A stretch of DNA of 52,500 nt, taken from positions 684,721 through 737,220 of the forward strand of contig NC_006692.1 of NCBI RefSeq assembly GCF_000091045.1, in the 5' to 3' direction. Below the pieces are notes generated by a model that was not told the DNA's origin, did no database searches, and was given only the letters and a program-made list of their open reading frames with translations. This document shows positions 10,670-21,669 of this stretch, piece by piece (the first letter of the stretch is position 1; each line of letters begins with the position of its first letter). The DNA comes from Cryptococcus deneoformans JEC21 (taxonomy: Eukaryota > Basidiomycota > Tremellomycetes > Tremellales > Cryptococcaceae). The position numbers and the translations under genes were made by a program.

Positions 10670-12173
10670 CTACGCACCTACACCATTGGAATAAGGCACT
10701 TCATGGAAAAGGTAAGACTGGGTCTCATCAGCTCTGTCCAAGTAATTGCATACTGGATACGACTTACCACGGACTCTCCAAAGTGACTTCTCCTGATCAC
10801 CTCGGCCAATACTCGGCTCACATCAATCACCTCGATCTTCTCGCACTTCTCACAGTTTTCCGATTGAGGGATGGTGTTGGTAATGATCAACTTTTCCATT
10901 CCACTCTCGCTGATCACCTTCAGCGCATTGCCGCTAAGAATACCGTGTGTAGCAAAGGCATAAACCTTGGTGGCCCCGGCTTCCAAAAGGTTCTTAGCAG
11001 CAAGACCAAGAGTGCCACATGTATCGGCCATATCATCGACCAGGATGGCAATCTTGCCAGTGACGGAACCGACTAAAACCATACGGGAGACTTCATTGGC
11101 CTTTTTACGTTCCTTGTGGAAAAGCGCAAACTCGACATTTAATCGGTCGGCAATGGAAGTGGCTCTATGGATGGTGTCAGGAATAATCCCACATGACGAT
11201 CTGCTTTGCGCACCGCTTGGCACCACCGGCATCCGGGGAGACGATGACACAGTCATGAACATCAATGTTATTCCGCATATATTGAATCATCGAAGGTTCG
11301 GCATAGAGCTATAGATTATAGTTAATAAATGTGTCACATAGGTGATGTCCAAAACTTACGCTGTGAAGAGAGACAGGGCATGCAACAATGCCTTCAATTA
11401 ATGTCAACTGTTCAAAATTGAAGATTTTTGGACTTACTTGTCAACAGGGACATCAAAAAATCCTTGGATCTGAGACGCGTGCAAGTCCATAGTCTACCAA
11501 GCCATATTAGCGGTATTCACAGGAACTTGGTGTCAATCAGCTGACAATAACGTGGTCGCAACCTGCTTCCCTCAACATGTTGGCTACAAGCTTAGCAGTG
11601 ATGGGAGCTCGGGATTTGTCCTTCTTATCTTGTCGCGCATAGGGGAAATGAGGAATGATGGCTGTGATTCTTCTGGCAGAGGCAATCTGCAAAGGCTGAG
11701 TCAACTACCTAACGATAATCTAATGGATAGAGACACTTACCTTGCAAGCATGAATCATGATACAAAGTTCCATCAAGTTAGTGTTCACAGCCCCCGCACC
11801 CTAACAATTCCGTCAGTTTCATCATTTACCCAATCACTGCATCCATATTCCAGCAAATCACCACTCACAGTGTTCAAGATGTATACATCGCAATCTCGAA
11901 CACTCTCCACTATAGTGACCTTGGTCTCACCCGAAGGTGGTTGGCTGATGTTGGCTCGTGCAAGAGGTATTCTCAGTCTAACCACGGTGAATGAGCGCCA
12001 GCACTCGATTGCAGAACCTATGATTGAAGAAAAGAAACGTACCGCTTGGCGATGAGAGCAGCAAGCTCAGGGTGAGAGGAACCTGTTTCTTGATTAGCAA
12101 CAGAGAAACGAATAGAGAGTGTCTGTGTCATACCAGAGAAGAGCTTGATAGTGGAATACGCAGCAGATGCCAT
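10670..12173 (-). CDS. Ribose-phosphate pyrophosphokinase (PRPP synthetase) with a predicted 1-nt exon
   Basis: Ten exons: 12173-12134, 12082-12043, 11977-11869, 11800-11741, 11686-11546, 11493-11438, 11360-11360, 11308-11214, 11164-10768, 10717-10670; total 987 nt, 328 aa (human PRPS1 is 318). The enzyme makes PRPP from ribose-5-phosphate and ATP for nucleotide, histidine and tryptophan synthesis. Visible motifs: [10 protein letters not shown] at the N-terminus, [45 protein letters not shown], the PRPP-binding region [23 protein letters not shown], and the C-terminal TNTIPQ and SYLFHEVP. The join at Asn149 needs the single base C at 11360 as its own exon between a 77-nt and a 51-nt intron. 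Direct joining of 11438 to 11308 would shift the frame and stop within nine codons. Confidence 0.93.
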
Positions 12174-15032
12174 ATTACGTGGTTGCTTTCGGATGAGGCC
12201 GGTCCGTGGAGATGGAGGGACAAAAGGGGTATTGGAGAGCGGCAGTTTGGATATGTCTGATATTTGAAGACGTATTTAGAGTATTTCGAACTGATGCTTC
12301 GGTAAAATAGTCGTTGCAAGCAAAGGGGAAGTAAGTACAGCAGTCCAGCAAAAGGAGAAGGCGGAATGCGAATTAGCCGGGGAGCTGGATGGGAAGTTTT
12401 TGCTCAAAATGGAGGAGTAATTGAGTCGGGAGTGTTGTCAAAGGGTATGAAGGCGGGAAGGGGAGTAAGGTGGTAGTAGATCGTGTAAGACGTCGTAGAG
12501 ATTTTGGTCTTTGAAGGCTCCCAACAGATTTCTGGGAACCAACCAAAATTCTGAGAGAGTGACAATCGTCCGGGGCGCAAAAGCGGGGGCCACAACCACC
12601 AAGCTAGGATAACCCCGGAAACTCCGCCAGCCGGGGGATTCAATTCAAGCAAGCAGCAGAGTACTAACTTCCTCTATCCTATTTTAGTTGAATGAATGTC
12701 GCCTGCTTGATTCTTTCGGAGTGGATACAGGATATGTTTTGCGTTTTTTTACAGGAAGGATGGAGACAATGATTGAAACGGTGCTGTATTTAAATATTCT
12801 TGTGATCAACCTGTATCTATTATTATTGCGAATAGAACAATCCTCCACCCCTGCCTGTATGTCACCGCCCGTGCATTGGATCGAAGTTCCAAGCTTCTTT
12901 TTCTTCTCATTGCTTCTCATTTTTCAAGGTTTTCGGCGGCTGTCAAAGCCCCTTCCCACAACAACAAAGGACCTTCGTACTTGGCACGTTCGATATTGTT
13001 AGGTGTTTACTACTGTCTACTGTGCGTCGACTGATCCATCCGGTCCTGCTTTTATTAATTTTCCGTTCCCGATTGGATCTTCAGTAACTATTTGGTCGTC
13101 GTCTTAACTCTCAAGCAAGCTCTACGCTATGCATAAACACATGCTATTTTCCCACTGATAAGTATATACACTTATAAGTATAGGTCTCAAATGATGTGTG
13201 TGGTGAGAAGAAGGAGGAGGGCAAATCATCATAATGTCCGCTCTAAACATTGCCTAAACCCCTCATCAACAACTCCAAATTACACCTCTCGATGACGATT
13301 CTTACCGTAGTGCTGATTGTCGTAAAGAAGGTGGCTTCACATTGACAAAGGATACGGGCGGCAATGATAACACTTCCACTCATCAACAGAGACGATGGCG
13401 TAGTGGTGCCGTACAATCTCTTCTACTTAGTTGATGAATGCTTTGCTTGCCATAGCATGACGTACATCCATCACAGCCGACAACTATCTCTATACATCTA
13501 CGCGGGCAATTATCGCGGTTTTGAGAACCGCTTTGGCAACAAAAATCCTAGCCATAATTAAGTTCAAGACTGATTTTGACCACCACAACTCTATATCGAA
13601 AGAACGCTTGTACTATTTTTAAATATAGTTTGTCATGCCTACTATGCAAAACAACCATCATTTAGTTGACGTATCATATTTCCGCCGCTCAGTCAAGACG
13701 TATCGTATCGCGTATGTCCGCCGATTTTTCTTTTGCCTTCGGCGTCCGGAATTATTTAGGTCCAAGATCTGAGGTTAGACTTGACACCCAAACTTGCTCA
13801 CGTCATCAAATCACCGAAAAATGCTTACGTAGTCGGCAGCCAGCAGGAGGACCAAGAAGATGATTTGACGGACGCGGCGGATGGACCAGAAGAACGAGAG
13901 AATTCCGACGCGAACTTCTACTAAGTCGTTTTCTTTCCGTCCTCGATGGCTTCGGAATCATGATCCTTGGCCCAGCTTGGCTAGGTCCAGACTCCAGAAG
14001 AGTCCTTGGTTCTTTGGGTTCCCTGCCATTTTATCGTAATTTATTATAGACGGCAGAGTAAATAAATACATGCCATGGTGGTAAAGTATCTATTTTCCTG
14101 CTGCGAATGTACCCTTCAGGACACCCAAGGTGGTAATGGATGAGGGACCGCCGGCATCATGAAGTCACAAAATCCACTCGCGATTCTAAGCAAATCTCTT
14201 AAATCTTGAATCATCATTATGATGCAAGCAAGTTAAAGCGGTCTTAAAGCGTTCTTGATAATACCGAGAAGTGAAAAAAAGTATCTGTTATCCGCTGCCA
14301 TGTCCCGCCGGCACTCCCAGGACCGCTGCACGGGAAAAAGGCATTAGGAGAAGAAGGAACGCGAGTGCTGATGGCGAACTGACGCAGATGACGATGGACG
14401 AGGAGTAGAAGGAAGAACTGTCCTCGAAGACTGGAGAAGTTGTACGCGCTACGTACTTGTAGGCTATTCAAGGATCTCGCTCTCGTTATGCTCTCATTCC
14501 GTTGCTGAATGCCGATGCATGCATGCGTGCAATTTCTTGCACTTTTCTATGCGGATCTTATCTTAAACGCCAAGCATCCCTGTTTACGCCGCGCCTAAAG
14601 GTGTTATGTAGAAGAATACTTGTACTGTAACAAAGAAGTACATGTTTATATAGCGGGAAAGTCACGGCATTGACTACTGGAGGCTGACCGTCGGAAGTGG
14701 TCGATTGCATGACGAAGGATGCATGGAGCGCCGAATTAGAGCCGGTGGAGGACGGCCACCTGGGAGTTCTCGACAAGCGACATCGATTTTCCCCGAGAGT
14801 GCCCGAGGACGAGAAACGTATGCCCGACGACAAGCCAGACTTCTGTCAGCAAGTAGAATTGACTCACCTTTTTATATTTGCTGTCAACAATCACTCCCGC
14901 TCCTTATTCTTGTCTCTTTACTTCTACTTTCCCCTTTCCCCCAACTTCACCCCACCCATCCACCGTCTTTTCCTGCACTCCCGCCTCCATTTTCAAACTC
15001 CACCCCATACCAAACACAGCGCGTCATCGAAA
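12174..15032. other. 2.9 kb gene-poor gap
   Basis: This separates two divergent genes, PRPP synthetase (-) and the YTP1-like gene (+). I found no open frame with splice structure or family motifs. The frames at 12688-13002, 14244-14471 (minus) and 14558-14833 (minus) look random. Features visible: a near-palindromic AT tract at about 13155-13185, a perfect 6-bp stem with a 5-base loop at 13515-13531, and a CT-rich block at 14880-15010 that probably marks the YTP1-like transcription start. The rest may be a long promoter, a non-coding RNA, or a gene I could not recognise. Confidence 0.4.
13515..13531. repeat. Short perfect hairpin
   Basis: GCGGTT (13515-13520) and AACCGC (13526-13531) pair perfectly around the loop TTGAG. 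It sits in the middle of the gene-poor gap. No function can be given; a stem this short can arise by chance. Confidence 0.4.
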
Positions 15033-17616
15033 ATGAGAGTGGCAAGGTCCACAAATTTGTTGCCCGTCACTACTTTTCTCATATCCTCAGTTTTCCTTTC
15101 CATCGTTCTTCCTACTCGTACTGCCGCTTCTCCCTCACCCGCTGTGGACAAGAGATTGGAGTTTTTGTTAGCGAGGCATGATGGAGAGGATGATAGTATG
15201 GACATGGATGTGGATGAAGTGAATGCTTCCACGGAGGATACGCCGGCCGTCGACGACGCTATGGCCTCGGCCAGCATCAGTTCGGCCATCACTTCCTCCT
15301 CTGAAGCCTCTACCCCTAATTCCTCTGCGCCTTCGCATGAACACTCTCATGAGTCTCATGGAGCGGAGAAGGCACCTGATCCCCATTCCCATTCCCACAG
15401 TGCTGCTCTCGAAATCCTCAATGATACCGACATTCACCGATGGCATCAGTTTCCGCCAACATATCTCGACGCAGACTTCCGACTTGATGCTGATTCAGCA
15501 ATTTTTGGTGAGGAGTTCGATGACTCCTGGAATCTTGAGGAGGTTGAGAGCCATAAGGGCCTCGCACTTGTTCATGCGTTTTTAATGGGCTTGGCATATT
15601 TTGGGGTGTTGCCCGTAGGTGAGTGATTAAAATCCCACTGGGCCGCGTGCCTGGGCGAATTAGTCAGCGCGGCTCGGCTCAATTATGCATGATGAACGGA
15701 CGTCACTAATACAACTATCGTAGCGCTTGCTCTTCGAGCAGCCGATCACCCTGCTCACTACCTCGCCAGCATCGCCTCTCTCACCATCGCTGTCCTTGGT
15801 TGGCTAGCTGGTGCCGCGTACAATGCTGCCACTCCCAATTAGTAAGCTCATTTGGCCGATGTGGTTTCAATCAAAGGATCCGCTGACGTCAACTCGGACC
15901 AATTAGCTATGAAGGCGCTATCTACCCGAAATTTGTCAACATCCTTCTTTTGACCTCGATCTGTTTCACCGTTTTCGACTCTCTCGAACTCATCAAGAGA
16001 GGTATTGCTTTCTACAGACGTCATGACCGGACTTGGAAGGGTTTCTACAATGATGTCCTCCGCTCTCCTGGATCCATCTCCGACGAGAAGTGGCCTGCCA
16101 CTAGATATGAAATGGTTGGACTAACCGATATTGATAGTGATGAGGAGATAGGACGTGACAGGGATCGAGACGATCATATCATGTTTGCTATCGGCGACAA
16201 TGAGGACAATGAGCATCATGTTGCCGAGCCGGAGCACATGGATAGTACGGGCGAAATTCACCACACTCATGAATCCCAGGGTTTTGATGAGCACGAAATC
16301 GCTCGCAGTCTTTTGAAGGGCAGCAAACCTCGCCGTCCTTCAATTGTCATCCGTCAATTCAGCTCCCCATCTCGCACTTCTACTGGCTCTGAGGGCACTC
16401 TTCAGGATACCCCTCATAGTTCATCTTCCTCTTCTCGCGGTTTTCCCCACAAAGCTTCTCAGCTTGGTGCCTACGATGCTCATTCGTCTCACCGCGAAGA
16501 TCGCCATGATGCCATGCGAGCCCACAGTGATGAGCAAAATAACAGGATTTGGAGGAGTGCTCAGGCCAAGGGGCCTTTGAGGGCGTTGGAGGTTGTTTTG
16601 ACGTGGGTTAGGAGAACTCAAATCATTTTTGCATACGTCACTATGCTTGCCGGGATTGTCACGTACACCGTAAGCAATTGCATCATATCCTAGGGACATG
16701 TAACTGACTTTTATAAAGGGCATGTGTCGAGCAGGTCTTATCAACAGTTGTGCAGCCCATTACATTAAAGGAAGCATCTTCTTCTGGTACGGTGTTCTCA
16801 CTTTTGCTCGATACCTCGGTGCCTACGCCGATTTGGGCTGGGCTTGGAACCGCCGCCCCTCTCAAAACAGCGTCTCTGCTGAGATGGTCGAGTGTGCTGT
16901 CATTTTCACTTACGGTATCACCAACACTTGGATGGAAAGGTTTGGTGCTGCTCCTGGATCCCCATACACTGTCAAGCAAGTCCAACACATTTCTATTGCG
17001 GTCATGTTTTGGTTCGCTGGTCTTTCTGGGATGTTTCTTGAATCCCGATGGGTCAGAAGAGTCCTTGCCTCAGTCATGTCCACCGGAAGGAGCTCTACTG
17101 AAGAGCCTGCCACCTATGCCTTTAGTTTTAACCCTCTTCCTGCACTCACCATCGGTGTAGTAAGTCAATCACAATGCTATGTGTTTTAATCACTCACTGA
17201 CATCCTTATAGACTGGTCTTGCCATGGCCGCTCATCATCAGACATATGTTTTTCAGGTGCAGATTCACTCTTTGTGGGGTATCCTTCTCGCCGGTGGCTC
17301 CCTCTTCAGGTGCCTCACCTACATATTCCTCCATGTTTCTCCTCCTGTTCACTCCGCTTTGCCCTCTAGGCCACCTACAGAAATTCTCACATCTTTCGGC
17401 TGGGCTGCCGGTGGTATTGTTTTCATGCTCTCTAATGAGGAGATTTGTTGGTCCGCCATGCGTGCCGGCTGGGACGACATGATGGCTTTCCTGAATTTTA
17501 CCATCGCACTCACGTGTTTCGTGTTCTGCTGGGCTGTTGTCATCATGGCAATCAAAGGTTGGGCCACTATGAGAATAAGGAAGGAAGAAGAGAGGCAAGA
17601 AGGTGTATCTGTTTAA
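15033..17616 (+). CDS. YTP1-like multi-pass membrane protein
   Basis: Five exons: 15033-15618, 15724-15841, 15907-16669, 16719-17159, 17212-17616 (770 aa). It has an N-terminal signal-like helix, then an acidic Ser-rich segment. A His-rich stretch follows at about residues 103-128 (SHEHSHESHG, HSHSHS), which could bind metal. Paired membrane helices come next (HAFLMGLAYFGVLPV, IASLTIAVLGWLAGAAYN). After a long hydrophilic loop in exon 3 comes a C-terminal block of helices with SIFFWYGVLTFARYLGA, then YGITNTWMERFG. This pattern fits the fungal YTP1 family (DUF2427 plus the Ytp1 C-terminal domain), whose biochemical role is not established. A longer upstream in-frame start exists (14697), but the ATG at 15033 precedes the signal helix and follows a CT-rich leader. 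Confidence 0.85.
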
Positions 17617-18217
17617 ATACGGGATAACAGTAGATGTGTCTATAGTAGCCTTGGAATAATTATAATTTACGAAGATGTCATTATTAATACGATCCTTTGT
17701 ATGCCTGTCCATCCTTGGCAATCTTCGCCGTACATCCGTGTCATCTATTCCCTGCCCGTTGGGACTCCACTCACATAGCCTGTAATGGTTGATTTCTGAT
17801 AAACGAATCAATATTGTTGATCTGTTTTTATTCATTCTGGTTACGGCACATGTCAACAAGCAGTAAGAAGTTCACCCTGAGCTTTATTTTCTCTGTTCAA
17901 TATTCAGAGTTCCCCAGCGCAATGAACATTTAAAGCCCAGAAAACTAGATACTGGCAGTTTGGCTAGAATGGAGGAAGTCCATCTTTTACTTTTATTATA
18001 CAGGGGAGAAACGGCCAACGAAGGAAACGAACGGCGCACCTTCATGATTCATGATCGGACGCGCCTACAACGCCGCCCAACGCGTTCGTCGTTCTTTCTG
18101 TCAGTCGTCAATTTCTCCATCACCATTTTGTTGTTGCTCACATCACATATCTCTCACCTTTACATCTCCTGCTTCCATCCGACCTTTCGCCTCTGCTTTC
18201 GGTGCGCCGCTAACATT
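17617..18217. other. Intergenic between the YTP1-like gene and RFC4
   Basis: This holds the 3' flank of the YTP1-like gene and the promoter and leader of RFC4, both plus strand. The leader just before 18218 is pyrimidine-rich. The minus-strand open frame 17206-17859 that enters this gap is antisense to YTP1-like exon 5 and is not supported. Confidence 0.5.
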
Positions 18218-19523
18218 ATGGCATCCGGATCGTCATCGAATAATAAACTTATCTCGGCCACTGCCAAACATACCGATGCTGAGGGTTACGAAATGCCCTG
18301 GTATATTCGCTCCTAATTTCTTAACAAAGATTTCCAACTAATAACAATTTAAAAGGGTCGAGAAATATCGTCCGGTCCTTTTGGACGATATCGTTGGCAA
18401 CTCAGATACCGTTGATCGGTTGAAGGTCATTGCAGAGGATGGTAACGTGCCGCATATCATCATCTCTGGTATGCCAGGTATCGGAAAAACCACTTCTATA
18501 CATTGCTTGGCGCATGCGCTTCTAGGAGAAGCGTACAAGGAGGGAGTATTGGAACTGAATGCGTCCGATGAGCGGTGAGTCAAAGCAAGTTGATCAAGGG
18601 TAAATATTGATGTGGAAACAGCGGTATCGACGTAGTCAGAAACAAGATAAAGTCGTTCGCTCAAAGAAAAGTTACCCTCCCACCTGGAAGACACAAAATC
18701 ATCATTCTTGATGAAGCCGATTCGTATGTGCAACTGCAATTCTATTGGTCCCTTGTAAACTGAAATTATTGGAAAAGAATGACAGCCGGTGCTCAACAAG
18801 CACTTCGTCGAACTATGGAAATTTACTCCAATACCACTCGATTCGCCCTCGCCTGTAACATGTCCAACAAGATCATTGAACCTATCCAAAGTCGATGTGC
18901 AATTTTAAGATATAGCAAGCTCAATGACGCCGAAGTATTAAAGCGGCTTAAGGAAATTTGCGATATGGAGAGCGTCCGTAATCTACCAGTCATAAGCAGT
19001 TCAGGGGCTGATGAAATTACAGATCAAGCACAATGATGAAGGCCTCGCAGCACTCATTTTCACTGCTGAGGGCGACATGCGTCAAGCAATTAATAATCTC
19101 CAATCTACGTGGTCAGGTTTTGGTTTTGTCAACCAAGATAACGTATTCAAAATTTGCGATCAACCCCATCCTATTGTCATTCGCCAAATGATCAAAGACT
19201 GCCAGCATGGCAAAATTGATGAGGCCCTTGCAAGAGTGAACGCACTCTGGGATCAAGGATACTCGGCGGTGGATATTGTTGTAACCGTATTCAGAGTTGT
19301 CAAGGGCATGGAGGAGTTGCCGGAGTACTTGAAGTTGGAGTTCATCCGGGTGCGTCGAAAAAGTGTAGCAGAGGACCATCCATGACTTAACTGATTTCAC
19401 TTGCAGGAGATTGGCTGGACTCATATGCGTGTCCTTGAAGGCGTTGGAACGCTCGTCCAGCTGGGCGCCATGATTGCTCGTCTGAGCAAGTTCACTCTTC
19501 CTCCAAACGCCCTCAAAATATAG
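18218..19523 (+). CDS. RFC4: Replication factor C subunit (yeast Rfc4 / human RFC2 orthologue)
   Basis: Six exons: 18218-18300, 18356-18574, 18622-18723, 18778-18973, 19023-19349, 19407-19523 (347 aa, usual for the family). This AAA+ subunit of the RFC clamp loader opens PCNA at primer-template junctions; in other eukaryotes it also joins the Rad24, Ctf18 and Elg1 complexes. Motifs: MPWVEKYRP box at residues 26-34, Walker [10 protein letters not shown] 66-74, Walker B with Asp131-Glu132, and the SRC arginine finger at 173-175. Later come [12 protein letters not shown] and [16 protein letters not shown]. The intron 18974-19022 has a weak GTCCGT donor. It was chosen because it gives [14 protein letters not shown], which matches yeast and human spacing exactly. 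The gene ends 104 bp from the convergent PSD1. Confidence 0.95.
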
Positions 19524-19627
19524 CCAGTTTAAAATCCTTTGTATGCAGCACTTCAAGCATTACAAATCTGATACATAAGGCACAGATCCCAAATAAGTTA
19601 ATGAGACCAAATACTTTTACCCAATAT

Positions 19628-21368
19628 CTATTCCTCGAACGCTCCTAAAGGTTGCCCAACTTTGACACTCTCGCCAGCCTTCAGGTGGAATTTCCACTTT
19701 TCAGGTGCCTCAAACACAAGAACAATTGTACTGCCCAACCTAAAGCCACCCATTTCTTCACCTGCCAAAAGGGGCTGCCCCTTCAATATGGATGCTGAAT
19801 TGTATGTAGCTTCCGCGTAGGTCTTGGGAGGGTGAGTGAGGACACGTGTGTTTGTACGCAGGGCCTCATCGAAATTGACCTTGATTGAACCAACATTGGT
19901 GGCACCCACAGGAATCATTGAATAGAAGCCGTACTTCCAACGGCCGAGCAGAGCGACACGTTCGTTTAGCACAAACAAGTCCTTCATCCTATTGGCGATA
20001 TATGGTGAGACGGAGAAAAGATCGCCGGTAAAGTGTCGACGACGCTCAACAATCCAAGTTGTGGGGGAATGGAATCGGTGATAGTCGCCAGGGGCGAGAT
20101 AAATGACAAGGAAGAAGAGCTTGCTATGTTCGGATAAACTAGGCAGCTTGGTAGAACCATCGGTTTTGGAGTCAAGAGCACTGGTACCCAGGGATGCAGC
20201 AACTGACGCGTCATGCCCAACTGCTTGACCTTCTGGTGGATGACTGGCGTCTTCAATTTTGCCTACGGGCTGGGCCTCGGAGTAATCGGCTTGAGCTCTC
20301 TTTCGGCTGGGGCCTTGGCCAAGAAGAGCGGTGAGAGAGTAGGGAATATCGTTGATTTTAGCAAAGTGCTCATCGTCTACAACTTCAGCTTCAGAGTTAC
20401 TGCGTGGAATGTCGATTGGTTGACCATGGAGATCGGATTGAGAGCCAAGAAGGGCCTCAAGAGAGTAGGTGATGCCCTTGACCTGTTCAACCCGCTCGCC
20501 GGCAATCTCTCCAAAATGAAGGACTCGGCCATCAGCCGGTGATACCTACATGAAAGACGTCAGTCAAGGAGCGAAGGAGACGGTAGTGACCGCAATATCA
20601 AGGCATACCATGGGAGCTTCAGCTATAGGTCTCACACCATCTTTGAGCTCTCGGTAGAAGAAATCTCCCAAGCTCTCATACTCTGTAAGGTCTTTGGGTA
20701 CTTCATCAAGGTTACAACCAAAGATCTTGGCATATAGCTTGAAGCCAAACGGACGAAACCAAACGGGGAGAACAAGGCCGTTGAGATAACCCCACAATTG
20801 TGAAAGCGACCGCAATGGGAGAGCACCCATCACTCGTACCTGGGAGATTCATAAGTACAAGCATGTATTCGGAAATTGGCTGGCAATACATACCTGCCAT
20901 GGTCCATCTACTCGATTTCCAGATCTTCTAATGACAGCTCCTTCTGGTCCCTGTGTTTCTACTTCAATTTCACCACGGGTTTGCTTGCGATACTGAACTG
21001 CTAGTAATACAAGCGCACCGAGAGCAATGGGAATAGGATACCATTTGGTGGGCGTAGACCAGGCTTGAGCCACCTTTTCTATTGGGAATGAGCCTTTGAG
21101 GCCTTGCAAAAGTTTACTTACCGTTCAGGGTTTTGCCTTTTGAGCTCTGGTGATTCTCCGCATTTTTCGTTGATCCTGGATTTCTGGGTTCCGCCTTGAA
21201 GTCTGATGGTTCAAACTTTGGGGGTTTTGTACTGTTCGATCTTACAAAGAGTCGAGCTGCAGCGACGGTCTCGCGGCGAAAACCGGCGCAGATAGGAGCA
21301 CGCGCCGGATGCCGATAAGGAACGTTGACAGATCGCTTCAGGACTCGCCCATACTGTGGGAGAAACAT
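19628..21368 (-). CDS. PSD1: Mitochondrial phosphatidylserine decarboxylase
   Basis: Four exons: 21368-21122, 21078-20894, 20839-20609, 20545-19628 (526 aa). It converts phosphatidylserine to phosphatidylethanolamine in the inner mitochondrial membrane. The N-terminus is Arg-rich and presequence-like, and a transmembrane helix lies at residues 97-112. Core motifs are VSPADGRVLHFGEIAG, APGDYHRFHSP and FVLNERVALLG, plus the autocatalytic LGST at 491-494. Self-cleavage before Ser493 leaves the pyruvoyl alpha chain of about 34 residues. An extra hydrophilic segment of about 110 residues lies between VKGITYSLEALLG and the APGDYHRF core. Near its start the phrase YSLxALLG recurs (IPYSLTALLG), a local duplication. 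It is divergent from RMI1, with 301 bp between the two starts. Confidence 0.96.
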
Positions 21369-21669
21369 GTCTATTGTGCGGCAGAAAGCTGCGTGGGGAA
21401 GAGTCGAGAGGAGAGGTGAAGCGATGGAAAGAAAAGAGCTTAAAGAGCCTCTCTACTCAAAGTGGAGCGGCAGCGGCGGACTGGGCCGATTGTTTTTGTC
21501 GCGACGAGTAGTACGAGTACGAGTAGTGTGAGAAGGAATTGATGGTGAAGGCAATTCACGTCGTCGCAATGAAAGACAATTCTGTCGTTCGCGGAAGATA
21601 CTGACAATAGAATTGCAACCAATAGCAAGCCATAGAGAGGGGGCGAAGTAACGCTGTAATAAACTCGCA

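Noticed and set aside
10678..11265. PRPP synthetase as one 195-codon exon
   Set aside because: It reads through two introns; removing them restores [15 protein letters not shown] and the family C-terminus SYLFHEVP.
11361..11414. Ordinary coding exon ([16 protein letters not shown]) in place of the 1-nt exon
   Set aside because: This frame is open, but joining it to the upstream AA makes TGA at once, and PRPP synthetases have no residues between Asn149 and Leu-Tyr-Ala-Glu-Pro.
12688..13002. 104-codon plus-strand hydrophobic frame
   Set aside because: AT-driven Leu/Ile content, no splice structure, no recognisable family, and no in-frame context with neighbours.
14697..15032. N-terminal extension of the YTP1-like protein
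   Set aside because: The frame is open, but it covers a CT-rich leader, and the ATG at 15033 directly precedes a signal-type helix.
17206..17859. 217-codon minus-strand open frame
   Set aside because: Antisense to the last YTP1-like exon, whose sense frame has membrane helices and proper splice sites; the minus frame has no family features.
18974..19022. Alternative RFC4 splice at CCA|GTCATA or acceptor ATCAAG
   Set aside because: These give extra or missing residues compared with yeast and human; the 49-nt intron matches their spacing.
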